64,000 nucleotides of DNA, from positions 1-64,000 of the forward strand of contig NZ_JASCIS010000037.1 in the NCBI RefSeq assembly GCF_029968015.1, read 5' to 3'. A program made the translations under genes and the position numbers. The DNA is from Streptomyces luteolus (GTDB taxonomy: Bacteria; Actinomycetota; Actinomycetes; Streptomycetales; Streptomycetaceae). Shown piece by piece: positions 8,082 to 17,092 of the stretch (its first letter is position 1; the number at the start of each line of letters is the position of its first letter). The notes beneath the pieces are model-generated. The model ran no database searches and was not told the DNA's origin. It worked only from the letters and a program-made list of their open reading frames with translations.

Positions 8082-9389
8082 GTGCCGTATTCATACGAAG
8101 CCCCCGTTTCGCAGACGCTTTTCGACCGAGCGGCCGTCGTGACGCCCGGCGGCGTGAACTCTCCCGTGCGCGCGTTCCGCGCCGTCGGGGGCACGCCGCG
8201 CTTCATGGTGTCCGGCACCGGCCCCTATCTCACCGACGCCGACGGCCGTGAGTACGTCGACCTGGTGTGCTCCTGGGGACCGATGATCCTCGGCCACTCG
8301 CACCCCGAGGTGATCTCCGCCGTGCAGGACGCGGTCGCCCGCGGCACCTCGTTCGGTACGCCGGGGGAGGGCGAGGTCGCGCTCGCCGAGGAGATCGTGG
8401 ACCGGATCGCCCCCGTCGAGCAGGTCCGCCTGGTGTCGTCGGGCACCGAGGCGACGATGTCCGCGATCCGCCTCGCCCGCGGCTTCACCGGCCGCGCCAA
8501 GGTGGTCAAGTTCGCGGGCTGCTACCACGGCCATGTGGACGCGCTGCTCGCCGCGGCCGGCTCCGGCGTGGCCACGTTCGGCCTGCCGGACACGCCGGGC
8601 GTCACCGGCGCGCAGGCGGGCGACACGATCGTGCTGCCGTACAACGACCTGGAGGCCGTGCGGGCCGCCTTCGCCGCGCACCCCGGCGAGATCGCCTGCG
8701 TGATCACCGAGGCCTCCCCCGGCAACATGGGCGTGGTCCCGCCGCGCGACGGCTTCAACGCCGGCCTGAAGCAGCTCTGCCAGGACAACGGCGCGCTGTA
8801 CATCTCGGACGAGGTCATGACCGGCTTCCGTACGTCGAAGGCCGGCTGGTTCGGCGTCGACGGCGTCGTGCCGGACCTGCTGACCTTCGGCAAGGTCATG
8901 GGCGGCGGCTTCCCGGCGGCGGCGTTCGGCGGCCGCGCGGACGTGATGGCGCACCTCGCCCCGGCGGGCCCGGTCTACCAGGCGGGCACGCTCTCCGGTA
9001 ACCCGATCGCCACGGCCGCGGGCCTGGCCCAGCTCCGCCTCCTGGACGACGCGGCGTACGACAAGGTCAACGCGGTCTCGAAGGAGCTCCAGGGCCTGGT
9101 CACCGAGGAGCTCACCAAGGAGGGCGTGGCGCACCGGCTGCAGACCGCCTCCAACATGTTCTCGGTGTTCTTCACGGCGAACGAGGTGCGGAACTACGAG
9201 GACGCGAAGGCGCAGGAGTCCTTCCGCTTCACCGCGTTCTTCCACGCGATGCTGGCCGCCGGTGTGTATCTCCCGCCGTCCGCCTTTGAGTCCTGGTTCG
9301 TCTCGACGGCGCACGACGAGCGTGCGGTCCAGCGCATCGCCGACGCCTTGCCGGCCGCCGCCCGGGCCGCGGCGGAGGCCACGGCATGA
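8082..9389 (+). CDS. hemL: Glutamate-1-semialdehyde 2,1-aminomutase
   Basis: A 435-residue PLP enzyme that converts glutamate-1-semialdehyde to 5-aminolevulinate in the C5 heme pathway. The typical opening is present (SQTLFDRAAVVTPGGVNSPVRAF), as are VSSGTEATMSAIRLAR, FAGCYHGHVDALL, SDEVMTGFR and the PLP-lysine segment DLLTFGKVMGGGFPAAAFGG (Lys about residue 271). I chose the GTG at 8082 with AGGACC upstream. It overlaps the next gene by 4 bases (ATGA). The location beside cytochrome c maturation genes fits a heme supply role. Confidence 0.95.
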   Translation: MPYSYEAPVSQTLFDRAAVVTPGGVNSPVRAFRAVGGTPRFMVSGTGPYLTDADGREYVDLVCSWGPMILGHSHPEVISAVQDAVARGTSFGTPGEGEVALAEEIVDRIAPVEQVRLVSSGTEATMSAIRLARGFTGRAKVVKFAGCYHGHVDALLAAAGSGVATFGLPDTPGVTGAQAGDTIVLPYNDLEAVRAAFAAHPGEIACVITEASPGNMGVVPPRDGFNAGLKQLCQDNGALYISDEVMTGFRTSKAGWFGVDGVVPDLLTFGKVMGGGFPAAAFGGRADVMAHLAPAGPVYQAGTLSGNPIATAAGLAQLRLLDDAAYDKVNAVSKELQGLVTEELTKEGVAHRLQTASNMFSVFFTANEVRNYEDAKAQESFRFTAFFHAMLAAGVYLPPSAFESWFVSTAHDERAVQRIADALPAAARAAAEATA

Positions 9390-10078
9390 GCGCGCGGGAC
9401 GAGCTCACGGTGGTGCACGTGATGCGCCACGGCGAGGTGCACAACCCGGAGGGCATCCTCTACGGCCGCCTGCCCGAGTACCACCTTTCCGAGCTCGGCC
9501 GGCAGATGGCCGACCGGGTCGCCGAGCACCTGGCCGGGCGGGACGTCACGCATGTCGTGTCCTCGCCCCTTGAGCGGGCGCAGGAGTCGGGCGGCCCGAT
9601 CGCCAAGGTGCACGGTCTGGATCTGGCCACGGACGAGCGCCTGATCGAGGCGGCCAACGTCTTCCAGGGCAAGACCTTCGGCGTGGGCGACGGCGCCCTG
9701 AAGCGCCCGGAGAACTGGCGGCACCTGGTCAACCCGTTCAAGCCGTCCTGGGGCGAGCCGTACATCGAGCAGGTCGTCCGGATGATGGGCGCGCTCGACG
9801 CGGCGAAGGACGCGGCCCGGGGGCACGAGGCGGTGTGTGTGAGCCACCAGCTGCCGATCTGGATCGTGCGCAGCTTCGTGGAGAAGCGCCGCCTGTGGCA
9901 CGACCCGCGCAAGCGGCAGTGCACGCTCGCCTCGCTGACGTCGTTCACGTACCGCGGCGACAAGATCGTGTCGGTGGGGTACTCCGAGCCGGCCCGTGAC
10001 CTCGTCCCCGCGCATCTGCTCGCGGGCGCCAAGCCGGGCAAGGGCGTCAAGGGCAAGGACAAGGCGTTCGGGGCGTAG
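9386..10078 (+). CDS. Histidine phosphatase family protein
   Basis: A 230-residue protein of the phosphoglycerate-mutase-like superfamily. The phosphohistidine motif VMRHGEVHN lies at residues 13-21, followed by GRLPEYHLSELGRQMADR, SSPLERAQES and a C-terminal VSHQLPIWIV that carries the second catalytic histidine. It has an insert typical of actinobacterial members rather than a glycolytic PGM, so the substrate is unknown. It is translationally coupled to hemL by an ATGA overlap. Confidence 0.85.
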   Translation: MSARDELTVVHVMRHGEVHNPEGILYGRLPEYHLSELGRQMADRVAEHLAGRDVTHVVSSPLERAQESGGPIAKVHGLDLATDERLIEAANVFQGKTFGVGDGALKRPENWRHLVNPFKPSWGEPYIEQVVRMMGALDAAKDAARGHEAVCVSHQLPIWIVRSFVEKRRLWHDPRKRQCTLASLTSFTYRGDKIVSVGYSEPARDLVPAHLLAGAKPGKGVKGKDKAFGA

Positions 10079-10157
10079 GGGTATATCTCCGCTATCCAGA
10101 TGTAACGGACAAATGCGTACGAAATAGAGTCAACGCGCAGTAAAGGTCAGGGGCTTG

Positions 10158-10186
10158 AGGCCGGGTACTCACCGAGTGCCCGGCCT
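10158..10186 (+). terminator. Rho-independent-like terminator after the hemL operon
   Basis: AGGCCGGG-TACTC-ACC-GAGTG-CCCGGCCT forms an ~13-bp stem with one mismatch and a 3-base loop, followed by a short T-containing run. It lies 80 bases after the histidine phosphatase stop. Confidence 0.7.
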
Positions 10187-10313
10187 TTGCCTTGCCGTAT
10201 CAGCAGAAGATTTACGCCACTTGGCGCAACCCCTATGCCTCTGTCGCTATCTACCGGTGTGCCCACATTCGTGGGGGACCAACGGGGATCAGTACGGAGA
10301 ATCGGGGACGGAT

Positions 10314-11534
10314 ATGCGCGACTACAGCCGAAGGGGACTGCTGGGACTGGGAGTTGGCCTCGGGGCGGCCGCCGCGGGGCTCGCCGGATGCGGAACCGGC
10401 ACGAACGACGCGAAGCCGGCGGGCCGGGCCAGGGGGAAGGACACCCCCCTAGAGGGGCGCGCGATAGGCGACGGTTCCACGTCCTTCACGGGAAAGCAGC
10501 CGCACCAGCCGGACAAGCCCGTTCCGCTCGCGCCCGGTGAGACCCCGCCGCAGTTCGTGATCTTCTCCTGGGACGGCGCGGGCGAGGTGGGCAACGGCCT
10601 GTTCCCGCGCTTCCTGAAGCTCGCCGAGGAGTACGGCGCGCACATGACGTTCTTCCTCTCGGGCCTCTACCTGCTGCCCGAGGCGAAGAAGCGCCTCTAC
10701 CGCCCGCCGAACAACACCGTCGGCGCCTCCGACATCGGCTACCTCACCGACGACCACATCAAGCAGACCCTGAAGTACGTGCGCCAGGCCTGGCTCGACG
10801 GCCACGAGATAGGCACCCACTTCAACGGCCACTTCTGCGCGGGCACCGGCTCGGTCGCCCACTGGACGCCCCGGCAGTGGCGCGACGAGATCGACCAGGC
10901 CAGGTCCTTCGTCAAGGAGTGGCGTACGAACACGGGGTGGACCGACCTGCCCTCGCTGCCCTTCGACTACGACAAGGAACTCGTCGGCGGCCGCACCCCC
11001 TGCCTGCTCGGCCAGGAGAACCTGCTGCCCGTCGCCCGCGAACTGGGCTGGCGCTACGACGCCTCCTCGCCCGGCGGCCATCAGCGCTGGCCCGTGAAGA
11101 AGCAGGGCATATGGGATCTTCCGCTGCAGGCGATGCCGTTCCCGGGCCACAGCTTCGAAGTCCTGTCGATGGACTACAACATCCTCGCCAACCAGTCCCA
11201 GAACTCCACGAAGGCCCCGCCCCGCAACTACCCGGCCTGGCGCAAGCAGGCCACGGAGTCCTACCTCGCCGGTTTCAACCGGGCATACGAGACAAACCGA
11301 GCGCCCTTCTTCATCGGCAACCACTTCGAGCAGTGGAACGGCGGCATCTACATGGACGCCGTCGAGGAGACACTGAAGACGGTCGCGGAGAAGAAGGACG
11401 TACGCCTGGTCTCCTTCCGGCAGTTCGTCGACTGGCTCGACGTGCAGGACCCGAAGGTCCTGGAGCAGCTGCAGTCCCTGCCGGTCGGCCAGGCCCCGAC
11501 GGGCGGCTGGAAGGGGCTCGCGAACGCCGCCTGA
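10314..11534 (+). CDS. Polysaccharide deacetylase-like lipoprotein
   Basis: A 406-residue exported lipoprotein. The N-terminus (MRDYSRRGLLGLGVGLG) has a twin-arginine-like RR and a lipobox LAGC with the acylated Cys about residue 26. The mature part resembles NodB/CE4 deacetylases: FVIFSWDGAGE replaces TFDDG, GAHMTFFLSG follows, and GHEIGTHFNGHF gives the metal-binding His pair. It may act on cell-wall glycans, but the altered first motif leaves activity uncertain. GGAG precedes the ATG at 10314. It lies upstream of the cytochrome c maturation genes without overlap. Confidence 0.75.
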   Translation: MRDYSRRGLLGLGVGLGAAAAGLAGCGTGTNDAKPAGRARGKDTPLEGRAIGDGSTSFTGKQPHQPDKPVPLAPGETPPQFVIFSWDGAGEVGNGLFPRFLKLAEEYGAHMTFFLSGLYLLPEAKKRLYRPPNNTVGASDIGYLTDDHIKQTLKYVRQAWLDGHEIGTHFNGHFCAGTGSVAHWTPRQWRDEIDQARSFVKEWRTNTGWTDLPSLPFDYDKELVGGRTPCLLGQENLLPVARELGWRYDASSPGGHQRWPVKKQGIWDLPLQAMPFPGHSFEVLSMDYNILANQSQNSTKAPPRNYPAWRKQATESYLAGFNRAYETNRAPFFIGNHFEQWNGGIYMDAVEETLKTVAEKKDVRLVSFRQFVDWLDVQDPKVLEQLQSLPVGQAPTGGWKGLANAA

Positions 11535-11611
11535 ACTGGCCGTTCGTCTGCGTTCTCGTACGCGCCGGGGGGTGCCCAAGATCCTCGAAACGGTCATGCG
11601 AAACTTTTCAC

Positions 11612-12268
11612 ATGAGTCCTCGCCGTCCCGCCCTCCGACGTGCCTCCCTCCTTTCCCGCCCGTCGCCCGACCACCGCCCCTCAAGGAATCGCGGGACGAT
11701 GCACCTTCTTGTTGGGGCCGCGGTCGCCGCCCTCACCCTGAGCGCCTGCGGCGACGGCGGCACCCAGGGCGGCTCCGGGAACACCAACTTCGTCACCGGC
11801 AAGAACGGCATCGCCAACGTCGACAAGTCCGAGCGCGTAGCCGCCCCGAAGCTCGAAGGCAAGGGACTCGACGGCAAGCCGCTCAGCCTCGACGACTACA
11901 AGGGCAAGATCGTCGTCCTCAACGTCTGGGGCTCCTGGTGCGGACCCTGCCGCGTCGAGACGCCGTACCTCGTGAAGGTCGCCGAGGAGCTCAAGCCGAA
12001 GGGCGTCGAGTTCGTCGGCATCAACACCCGTGACTTCAACAAGGGCCCGGCGGTCAAGTTCGAGGAGGAGCACGGCGTCGAGTACCCGAGCTTCTACGAC
12101 CCCTCCGGGAAGCTCATCCTGCGCTTCCCGAAGGGCAGCCTCGCCCCGCAGCAGATCCCGTCCACGATCGTCATCGACAAGGACGGCAAGATGGCGGCAC
12201 GTGCTCTGCAGGCCGTCAACGACAAGCAGTTGCACCAGATGATCGACCCGCTGCTCGCGGAGAAGTGA
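11612..12268 (+). CDS. resA: ResA-like thioredoxin-fold lipoprotein for cytochrome c maturation
   Basis: A 218-residue extracytoplasmic thioredoxin. A basic N-region leads into LLVGAAVAALTLSAC, a lipobox with Cys about residue 46. The redox motif WCGPC is at about 109-113 within VVLNVWGSWCGPCRVETP. Such proteins reduce apocytochrome c CXXCH cysteines using electrons from CcdA. The start could also be the ATG at 11699, which leaves a very short n-region. It is followed 7-10 bases later by ccdA, consistent with one operon through ccsB. Confidence 0.85.
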   Translation: MSPRRPALRRASLLSRPSPDHRPSRNRGTMHLLVGAAVAALTLSACGDGGTQGGSGNTNFVTGKNGIANVDKSERVAAPKLEGKGLDGKPLSLDDYKGKIVVLNVWGSWCGPCRVETPYLVKVAEELKPKGVEFVGINTRDFNKGPAVKFEEEHGVEYPSFYDPSGKLILRFPKGSLAPQQIPSTIVIDKDGKMAARALQAVNDKQLHQMIDPLLAEK

Positions 12269-12278
12269 GCGAGACGTG

Positions 12279-13124
12279 ATGCACGCGCACGCCCTCGCCG
12301 CGAGCCTCGACGGCGCTCAGGGGTCCGCCCTCGCCGCGAGCCTCGACGGCGCCCACGGGCCCGCCCTCACCGCCCTCGCCGCGGCTCCCAACGAGACCGT
12401 CCTGACCGGCGCCCTCGTCCTGGCCCTGCCGATCGCCCTCCTCGCGGGCCTCGTCTCCTTCTTCTCGCCCTGCGTCCTGCCGCTCGTCCCCGGCTACCTC
12501 TCGTACGTCACGGGCGTCTCCGGCACCGACCTCGCCGAGGCCAAGCGGGGCCGGATGGCCGCCGGGGCCGGGCTGTTCGTGCTCGGCTTCACCGCGGTCT
12601 TCGTCTCCGGGGGCGCGCTCTTCGGCGGCATCGGGTACACGCTCCAGGAGCACCGCGAGGTCATCTCCAAGGTGCTCGGCGCGCTGACCATCGTGCTCGG
12701 GCTCTTCTTCATGGGCGCCATGCCGTTCCTGACGCAGCGCGAATTCCGCTTCCACAAGCGGCCGGTGTCCGGCCTGATCGGCGCGCCCATGCTCGGCGTG
12801 CTCTTCGGCATCGGCTGGACACCCTGCATCGGCCCGACCCTCACCGCCGTCACCACGCTCTCGTTGCAGGAGGCCAGCGCGGGCCGGGGCGCCATACTGA
12901 CCCTGGCCTACTGCCTCGGCCTCGGCGTGCCGTTCATCCTGGCGGCGATCGCGTTCCGGCGGGCGCTCGGCGCGTTCGACTGGATCAAGCGGCACTACGT
13001 CTGGGTGATGCGGATCGGCGGCGGCATGCTCGTCGCCACCGGCCTGCTGCTCGTCACCGGCGTCTGGGACCACCTGGTGTCCCAGATGCAGTCCTGGACT
13101 TCCGGCTTCACCGTGGGGATCTGA
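12279..13124 (+). CDS. ccdA: Cytochrome c biogenesis protein CcdA
   Basis: A 281-residue membrane protein that passes electrons from cytoplasmic thioredoxin to ResA. About six helices are visible, with one conserved cysteine in each half: FFSPCVLPLVPGY (Cys about residue 65) and GWTPCIGPTL (Cys about 183). The ATG at 12279 follows an adjacent in-frame GTG at 12276; either may be used. The N-terminus has a duplicated 12-residue unit (ALAASLDGAQGS/ALAASLDGAHGP) encoded by two 36-bp repeats. Confidence 0.93.
   Translation: MHAHALAASLDGAQGSALAASLDGAHGPALTALAAAPNETVLTGALVLALPIALLAGLVSFFSPCVLPLVPGYLSYVTGVSGTDLAEAKRGRMAAGAGLFVLGFTAVFVSGGALFGGIGYTLQEHREVISKVLGALTIVLGLFFMGAMPFLTQREFRFHKRPVSGLIGAPMLGVLFGIGWTPCIGPTLTAVTTLSLQEASAGRGAILTLAYCLGLGVPFILAAIAFRRALGAFDWIKRHYVWVMRIGGGMLVATGLLLVTGVWDHLVSQMQSWTSGFTVGI
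12291..12362 (+). repeat. 36-bp in-frame duplication in ccdA
   Basis: Two 36-bp units (12291-12326 and 12327-12362) starting GCCCTCGCCGCGAGCCTCGA. They encode the duplicated 12-residue segment before the first membrane helix. Confidence 0.85.
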
Positions 13125-13126
13125 TC

Positions 13127-14932
13127 GTGAGCAAGACCGACACCGCAGCCGACGGCACCGAGCCCGCCCCGGCGGCCGAGGCCACCCGCGAGGGCGAGGC
13201 CACTCGCGAGGGCGAGGCCACCCGCGCGGGCGAGGCCACTCGCGCGGGCGAGGACTCGGACCTCGGCAGCGCCGGATCGCAGCTCAGCACCGCGCCCCAG
13301 GAGGACGCGGGTGGCGACGCCCCGAACCTGCCCGCGCTCGGCGTGATCGGCTGGGCCCGCTGGTTCTGGCGGCAGCTCACCTCGATGCGGGTCGCCCTGA
13401 TCCTGCTCTTCATGCTGTCGCTCGGCGCGATCCCCGGCTCGCTGATCCCGCAGAACAGCGTCGACGAGCTCAAGGTGCAGGACTTCAAGGAAGCGCACAC
13501 CACGCTCACGCCGATCTACGAGAAGCTCCAACTCTTCGACGTCTACAGCTCGGTGTGGTTCTCCGCGATCTACATCCTGCTGTTCATCTCCCTGATCGGC
13601 TGCATCGTCCCGCGCACCTGGCAGTTCGTCGGCCAGCTCCGCGGCCGCCCCCCGCGCGCCCCGCGCCGCCTCGACCGGCTGCCCGCGTACACGACGTGGC
13701 GCACCGGTGCCGAGCCCGAGCAGGTGCGCGAGGAGGCCCTGGCGCTGCTGAAGAAGCGCCGCTTCCGCGCCGACCTCGCCGGGGACGCCGTCGCCGCCGA
13801 GAAGGGCTATCTGCGCGAGGCCGGCAACCTGCTCTTCCACATCTCGCTGATCGTGCTGCTGATCGCCTTCGCCGTCGGCACGCTCTTCAAGTCCGAGGGC
13901 GGCAAGCTGATCACCGAGGGCGACGGATTCGCCAACACCCTTACGCAGTACGACGACTTCAAGTCCGGCAACCTCTTCGACAACGACAGCCTGGAACCGT
14001 TCAGCTTCACGCTCGACAGCTTCGAAGACACGTACGAGAAGAGCGGTCCCGAGAAGGGCACGCCGCGCATCTACAAGGCGCACGTCACCTACTCCGAGGG
14101 CGCCGACGGGCCGGAGAAGAAGAAGGCCGTCGAGGTCAACTCGCCGCTGGAGGTGAACGGCGCGAAGGTCCACCTCATCGGCCACGGCTACGCGCCCGTC
14201 GTCACCGTCAAGGACGGCCGCGGCGAGACCGTCTACCACGGTGCCGTGCCGATGCTGCCGATCGACTCCAACGTCACGTCGACCGGCGCCATCAAGGTCG
14301 CCGACGGCTACCGCGACAAGAACGGCAAGAAGGAGCAGCTCGGCTTCAACGCCTTCTTCGTGCCGACCTTCGCGGGCGCGGGCAAGGGCGAGATGTTCTC
14401 CCAGTTCCCGGCGCCCGATTACCCGGTGCTCGCGCTCTCCGCGTACCACGGCAGCCTCGGCGTGGACTCCGGGCTTCCGCAGAACGTGTACCAGCTGGAC
14501 ACCAAGAAGCTGAAGGAGTTCAAGGACGAGGACGGCCGGCTGTTCAAGCAGCGCATCCGGCCGGGCGAGACCATGACGCTCCCGAACGGCGCCGGCTCGA
14601 TCACCTTCGAGAAGGACCTCAAGGAGTGGGCGTCCTTCCAGATCTCCCAGCAGCCCGGCAACGGCTGGGCGCTGATCGGCGCAGGTGCCGCCCTCGTCGG
14701 CCTGATCGGCTCGCTGTTCATCCAGCGCCGCCGCGTCTGGGTCCGTGCGGTGCGGCACGCCGACGGCACCACCGTCGTCGAGATGGCGGGCCTCGGCCGC
14801 AGCGAGTCCCCCAAGCTGCCCGAGGAGCTCGGCGACCTGGCCGGGCTGCTCTACGAACAGGCCCCGGGCGTACCCGAACCCGACCCGTCCGACCCCTCTG
14901 AAGCTGTTCCTGCCGAAGGGACCGAGAAGTGA
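13127..14932 (+). CDS. resB: Cytochrome c biogenesis protein ResB
   Basis: A 601-residue integral membrane component of the system II heme lyase, partner of CcsB. After a disordered N-tail come membrane helices (MRVALILLFMLSLGAIPGSL, VWFSAIYILLFISLIGCIV, LLFHISLIVLLIAFAVGTLF), a large extracytoplasmic domain and a last helix (ALIGAGAALVGLIGSLFIQ). Residues ~18-41 are a 6-residue repeat (EATREG/EATRAG) from 18-bp tandem units. The GTG start is 3 bases after the ccdA stop, and the stop overlaps ccsB by 4 bases. Confidence 0.93.
   Translation: MSKTDTAADGTEPAPAAEATREGEATREGEATRAGEATRAGEDSDLGSAGSQLSTAPQEDAGGDAPNLPALGVIGWARWFWRQLTSMRVALILLFMLSLGAIPGSLIPQNSVDELKVQDFKEAHTTLTPIYEKLQLFDVYSSVWFSAIYILLFISLIGCIVPRTWQFVGQLRGRPPRAPRRLDRLPAYTTWRTGAEPEQVREEALALLKKRRFRADLAGDAVAAEKGYLREAGNLLFHISLIVLLIAFAVGTLFKSEGGKLITEGDGFANTLTQYDDFKSGNLFDNDSLEPFSFTLDSFEDTYEKSGPEKGTPRIYKAHVTYSEGADGPEKKKAVEVNSPLEVNGAKVHLIGHGYAPVVTVKDGRGETVYHGAVPMLPIDSNVTSTGAIKVADGYRDKNGKKEQLGFNAFFVPTFAGAGKGEMFSQFPAPDYPVLALSAYHGSLGVDSGLPQNVYQLDTKKLKEFKDEDGRLFKQRIRPGETMTLPNGAGSITFEKDLKEWASFQISQQPGNGWALIGAGAALVGLIGSLFIQRRRVWVRAVRHADGTTVVEMAGLGRSESPKLPEELGDLAGLLYEQAPGVPEPDPSDPSEAVPAEGTEK
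13178..13249 (+). repeat. 18-bp tandem repeat in resB
   Basis: Four units of GAGGCCAC(C/T)CGCG(A/C)GGGC encoding EATR(E/A)G. They lie in the poorly conserved cytoplasmic N-terminal tail. Confidence 0.9.
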
Positions 14933-16011
14933 ATCTCGCCGCCGCCACCAACGAGAACCTGGCGAACATCAGCAACGTCCTGATTTATTCGTCGATGGCC
15001 GTCTACACCCTGGCCTTCCTCGCGCACATCGCCGAATGGACCTTCGGCAGCCGCAGCAAGGTCGGGCGCACCGCCGCCGCGCTCACCACGGAGAGCACCA
15101 GCGCCGCCGCCGTGCCCGCCGTCACCGTCAAGAAGGCCGGGGGCACGGCCGTACTGGAGCGCCCCAAGGTCGTCACGCGCACCGCGTCCGGCACCCGTGA
15201 CGTGCCGGACGGCCCCGGCGCGCACGGCGGCACCGAGAAGGGCGACATGTACGGCCGGATCGCCGTGTCGCTCACGGTGCTCGGCTTCCTGGTCGAGGCG
15301 GGCGGTGTCGCGACCCGCGCGCTCTCCGTCATGCGCGCCCCCTGGGGCAACATGTACGAGTTCTCGATCACCTTCTCCACGGTGGCCGTCGGCGCGTACC
15401 TGCTGCTCCTCGCGCTGAAGAAGAACGTCCGCTGGATCGGCCTGATCCTGGTCACCACGGTCCTGCTCGACCTGGGCATCGCCACCAAGTGGCTCTACAC
15501 CGACAGCGACCAGCTGGTCCCGGCCCTCGACTCGTACTGGCTGTGGATCCACGTCTCCACCGCCATCTTCTGCGGCGCGGTCTTCTACCTCGGCGCGGTC
15601 GGCACGCTGCTCTACCTGTTCCGCGACTCGTACGAGAGCAAGCTCCAGGGCGGCGGCACCCCCGGCACCTTCGCGAGCTCGGTCCTCTCCCGGCTGCCCT
15701 CGGCGGCGTCCCTGGACAAGTTCTCGTACCGCGTCAACGCCGCGGTCTTCCCGCTGTGGACGTTCACGATCATCGCGGGCGCGATCTGGGCGGGCGACGC
15801 CTGGGGCCGCTACTGGGGCTGGGACCCCAAGGAGGTCTGGTCGTTCGTCACGTGGATCGTGTACGCCTGCTACCTGCACGCCCGCGCGACGGCCGGCTGG
15901 AAGGGCCGCAAGGCCGCATACCTGGCCCTCTTCGCCTTCGCGACCTGGCTGTGGAACTACTACGGCGTCAACATCTTCATCACCGGCAAGCACTCCTACG
16001 CCGGCGTCTGA
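14929..16011 (+). CDS. ccsB: c-type cytochrome biogenesis protein CcsB (CcsA family)
   Basis: A 360-residue polytopic heme-handling protein, the second half of the ResB/CcsB synthase that attaches heme to apocytochrome c. The tryptophan-rich heme-binding motif reads WGRYWGWDPKEVWSF (WGWD about 296-299), and conserved His residues lie in WLWIHVSTAIF and KHSYAGV. The family is usually ~300-390 residues. The GTG start overlaps the resB stop (GTGA), so translation is probably coupled. Confidence 0.94.
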   Translation: MNLAAATNENLANISNVLIYSSMAVYTLAFLAHIAEWTFGSRSKVGRTAAALTTESTSAAAVPAVTVKKAGGTAVLERPKVVTRTASGTRDVPDGPGAHGGTEKGDMYGRIAVSLTVLGFLVEAGGVATRALSVMRAPWGNMYEFSITFSTVAVGAYLLLLALKKNVRWIGLILVTTVLLDLGIATKWLYTDSDQLVPALDSYWLWIHVSTAIFCGAVFYLGAVGTLLYLFRDSYESKLQGGGTPGTFASSVLSRLPSAASLDKFSYRVNAAVFPLWTFTIIAGAIWAGDAWGRYWGWDPKEVWSFVTWIVYACYLHARATAGWKGRKAAYLALFAFATWLWNYYGVNIFITGKHSYAGV

Positions 16012-16055
16012 CCTGCACGGGTGCGGATGTTCCGCAACCGGGCCAGGCTGGTGCC

Positions 16056-16559
16056 ATGACCGCGACGATCGGACAGGGCACCAGCCGGACCGAGAACGGA
16101 ATCCAGCACCTCCACTTCGAGCTGCACCTTCCGCATCCCGTCGAGCACGTCTGGCTCGCGGTGGCCAGTGCGCCGGGGCTGCGGCAGTGGCTCGCCGCCG
16201 CCGATGTCCTCGAACCGAGGCTCGGCGGCGCGGTGTCGCTGCGCTGGCTGAACCAGGAGGGCGCCGGGCACGCGGGCCGGGTCACGGCCTGGGACGTGGA
16301 GCGGATCGCGGAGTACACCCTGGACTCGCCGCACGGGCGGATGCGGTTCCATCTGGAGCCGGACGGTACGCGGGGGACGACCGTCCGCTTCACGAACGAG
16401 TTCCGCGGGGATGACGCGTCGCGCCTGGACCGCCTGGCGGGGTGGCACGATCACTTCGAGTATCTGGCGGAGGCGTTGGCGGGGCGTCCGGCGGAGTGGT
16501 CGCGCTGGACGCCTGACCGGTGGCGCAGGTTCCGGGATCTGTACGCGTCGCGCGGCTAG
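16056..16559 (+). CDS. SRPBCC domain protein
   Basis: A 167-residue START/AHSA1-like protein. It opens with a typical strand and helix (FELHLPHPVEHVWLAVASAPGLRQWL), continues with GGAVSLRW and ends with WHDHFEYLAEAL. Such proteins form a single hydrophobic cavity and often bind lipids or aromatic ligands; no catalytic residues are evident and the ligand is unknown. The ATG at 16056 lies 45 bases after ccsB, so it may be the last gene of that transcript, although the family link to cytochrome c is not established. Confidence 0.8.
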   Translation: MTATIGQGTSRTENGIQHLHFELHLPHPVEHVWLAVASAPGLRQWLAAADVLEPRLGGAVSLRWLNQEGAGHAGRVTAWDVERIAEYTLDSPHGRMRFHLEPDGTRGTTVRFTNEFRGDDASRLDRLAGWHDHFEYLAEALAGRPAEWSRWTPDRWRRFRDLYASRG

Positions 16560-16607
16560 GGCTTTTTCTCCCCGCCCCGCCCCTTCCCGAAGTCCTGCCG
16601 GACGGGC

Positions 16608-16657
16608 CTCCTCAAACGCCGAGGGGCTGATTTTCAGCCCCTCCGGCGTTTGAGGAG
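16608..16657. terminator. Bidirectional terminator between convergent genes
   Basis: CTCCTCAAACGCCG pairs with CGGCGTTTGAGGAG. Inside it AGGGGCTGA pairs with TCAGCCCCT around a short T loop, with one bulged C. The stem is ~23 bp between the SRPBCC gene and the minus-strand gene at 16693. The sequence belongs to a repeated Streptomyces-type element; a related TCCTCAAACGCCGG segment recurs at about 19548. Confidence 0.8.
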
Positions 16658-16692
16658 CGGGGGTCCGGGGGCTGGCCCCCGAAGCGCCGTAG

Positions 16693-17004
16693 CTACTTGG
16701 ACGGGCCCGACGAGCCGTCGTCCTCCTCCTCGTCCTCGCGCGGAGCGTCCTTCAGCGTCTGCAAGAACTCCGGGTTGTCGTCCGGCGCGATCCAGCCGCC
16801 GCGTGCCCGGGACGGGCGGCGCGCCGTGCGGTCGCGGCCGACGATCAGCCAGGAGATCGAGCCGACCAGCGGAAAGAGCAGCACGAGGATCGCCCAGAGC
16901 GGCTTGGGGACGTAGCGGACCTCCTGCTCATCGGTGGTGATGCAGTCGATGAACGCGTAGATGCTGAGTGCCAGCGGCACCAGGATCAGCAGCACCCGGA
17001 ACAT
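16693..17004 (-). CDS. PLD nuclease N-terminal domain-like membrane protein
   Basis: A 103-residue protein with two membrane helices (MFRVLLILVPLALSIYAFID and PLWAILVLLFPLVGSISWLI) and the actinobacterial PLDc_N pattern ending in GRDR. The C-terminal tail is acidic (EDEEEDDGSS). The function of the family is unknown; it is often a small membrane partner or regulatory piece. I chose the ATG at 17004 because GGGGGA lies seven bases before it. It is divergent from the UbiD-like gene with an 88-base spacer. Confidence 0.8.
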   Translation of the reverse strand: MFRVLLILVPLALSIYAFIDCITTDEQEVRYVPKPLWAILVLLFPLVGSISWLIVGRDRTARRPSRARGGWIAPDDNPEFLQTLKDAPREDEEEDDGSSGPSK

Positions 17005-17092
17005 GAAGCCGTCCCCCTGCGTGTGGAGTGCCGGGGCCGGGTGACGGCCCCCGTGACAGGTCAAGCGTAGCGAGTAGCCGATACTGGTCCCT

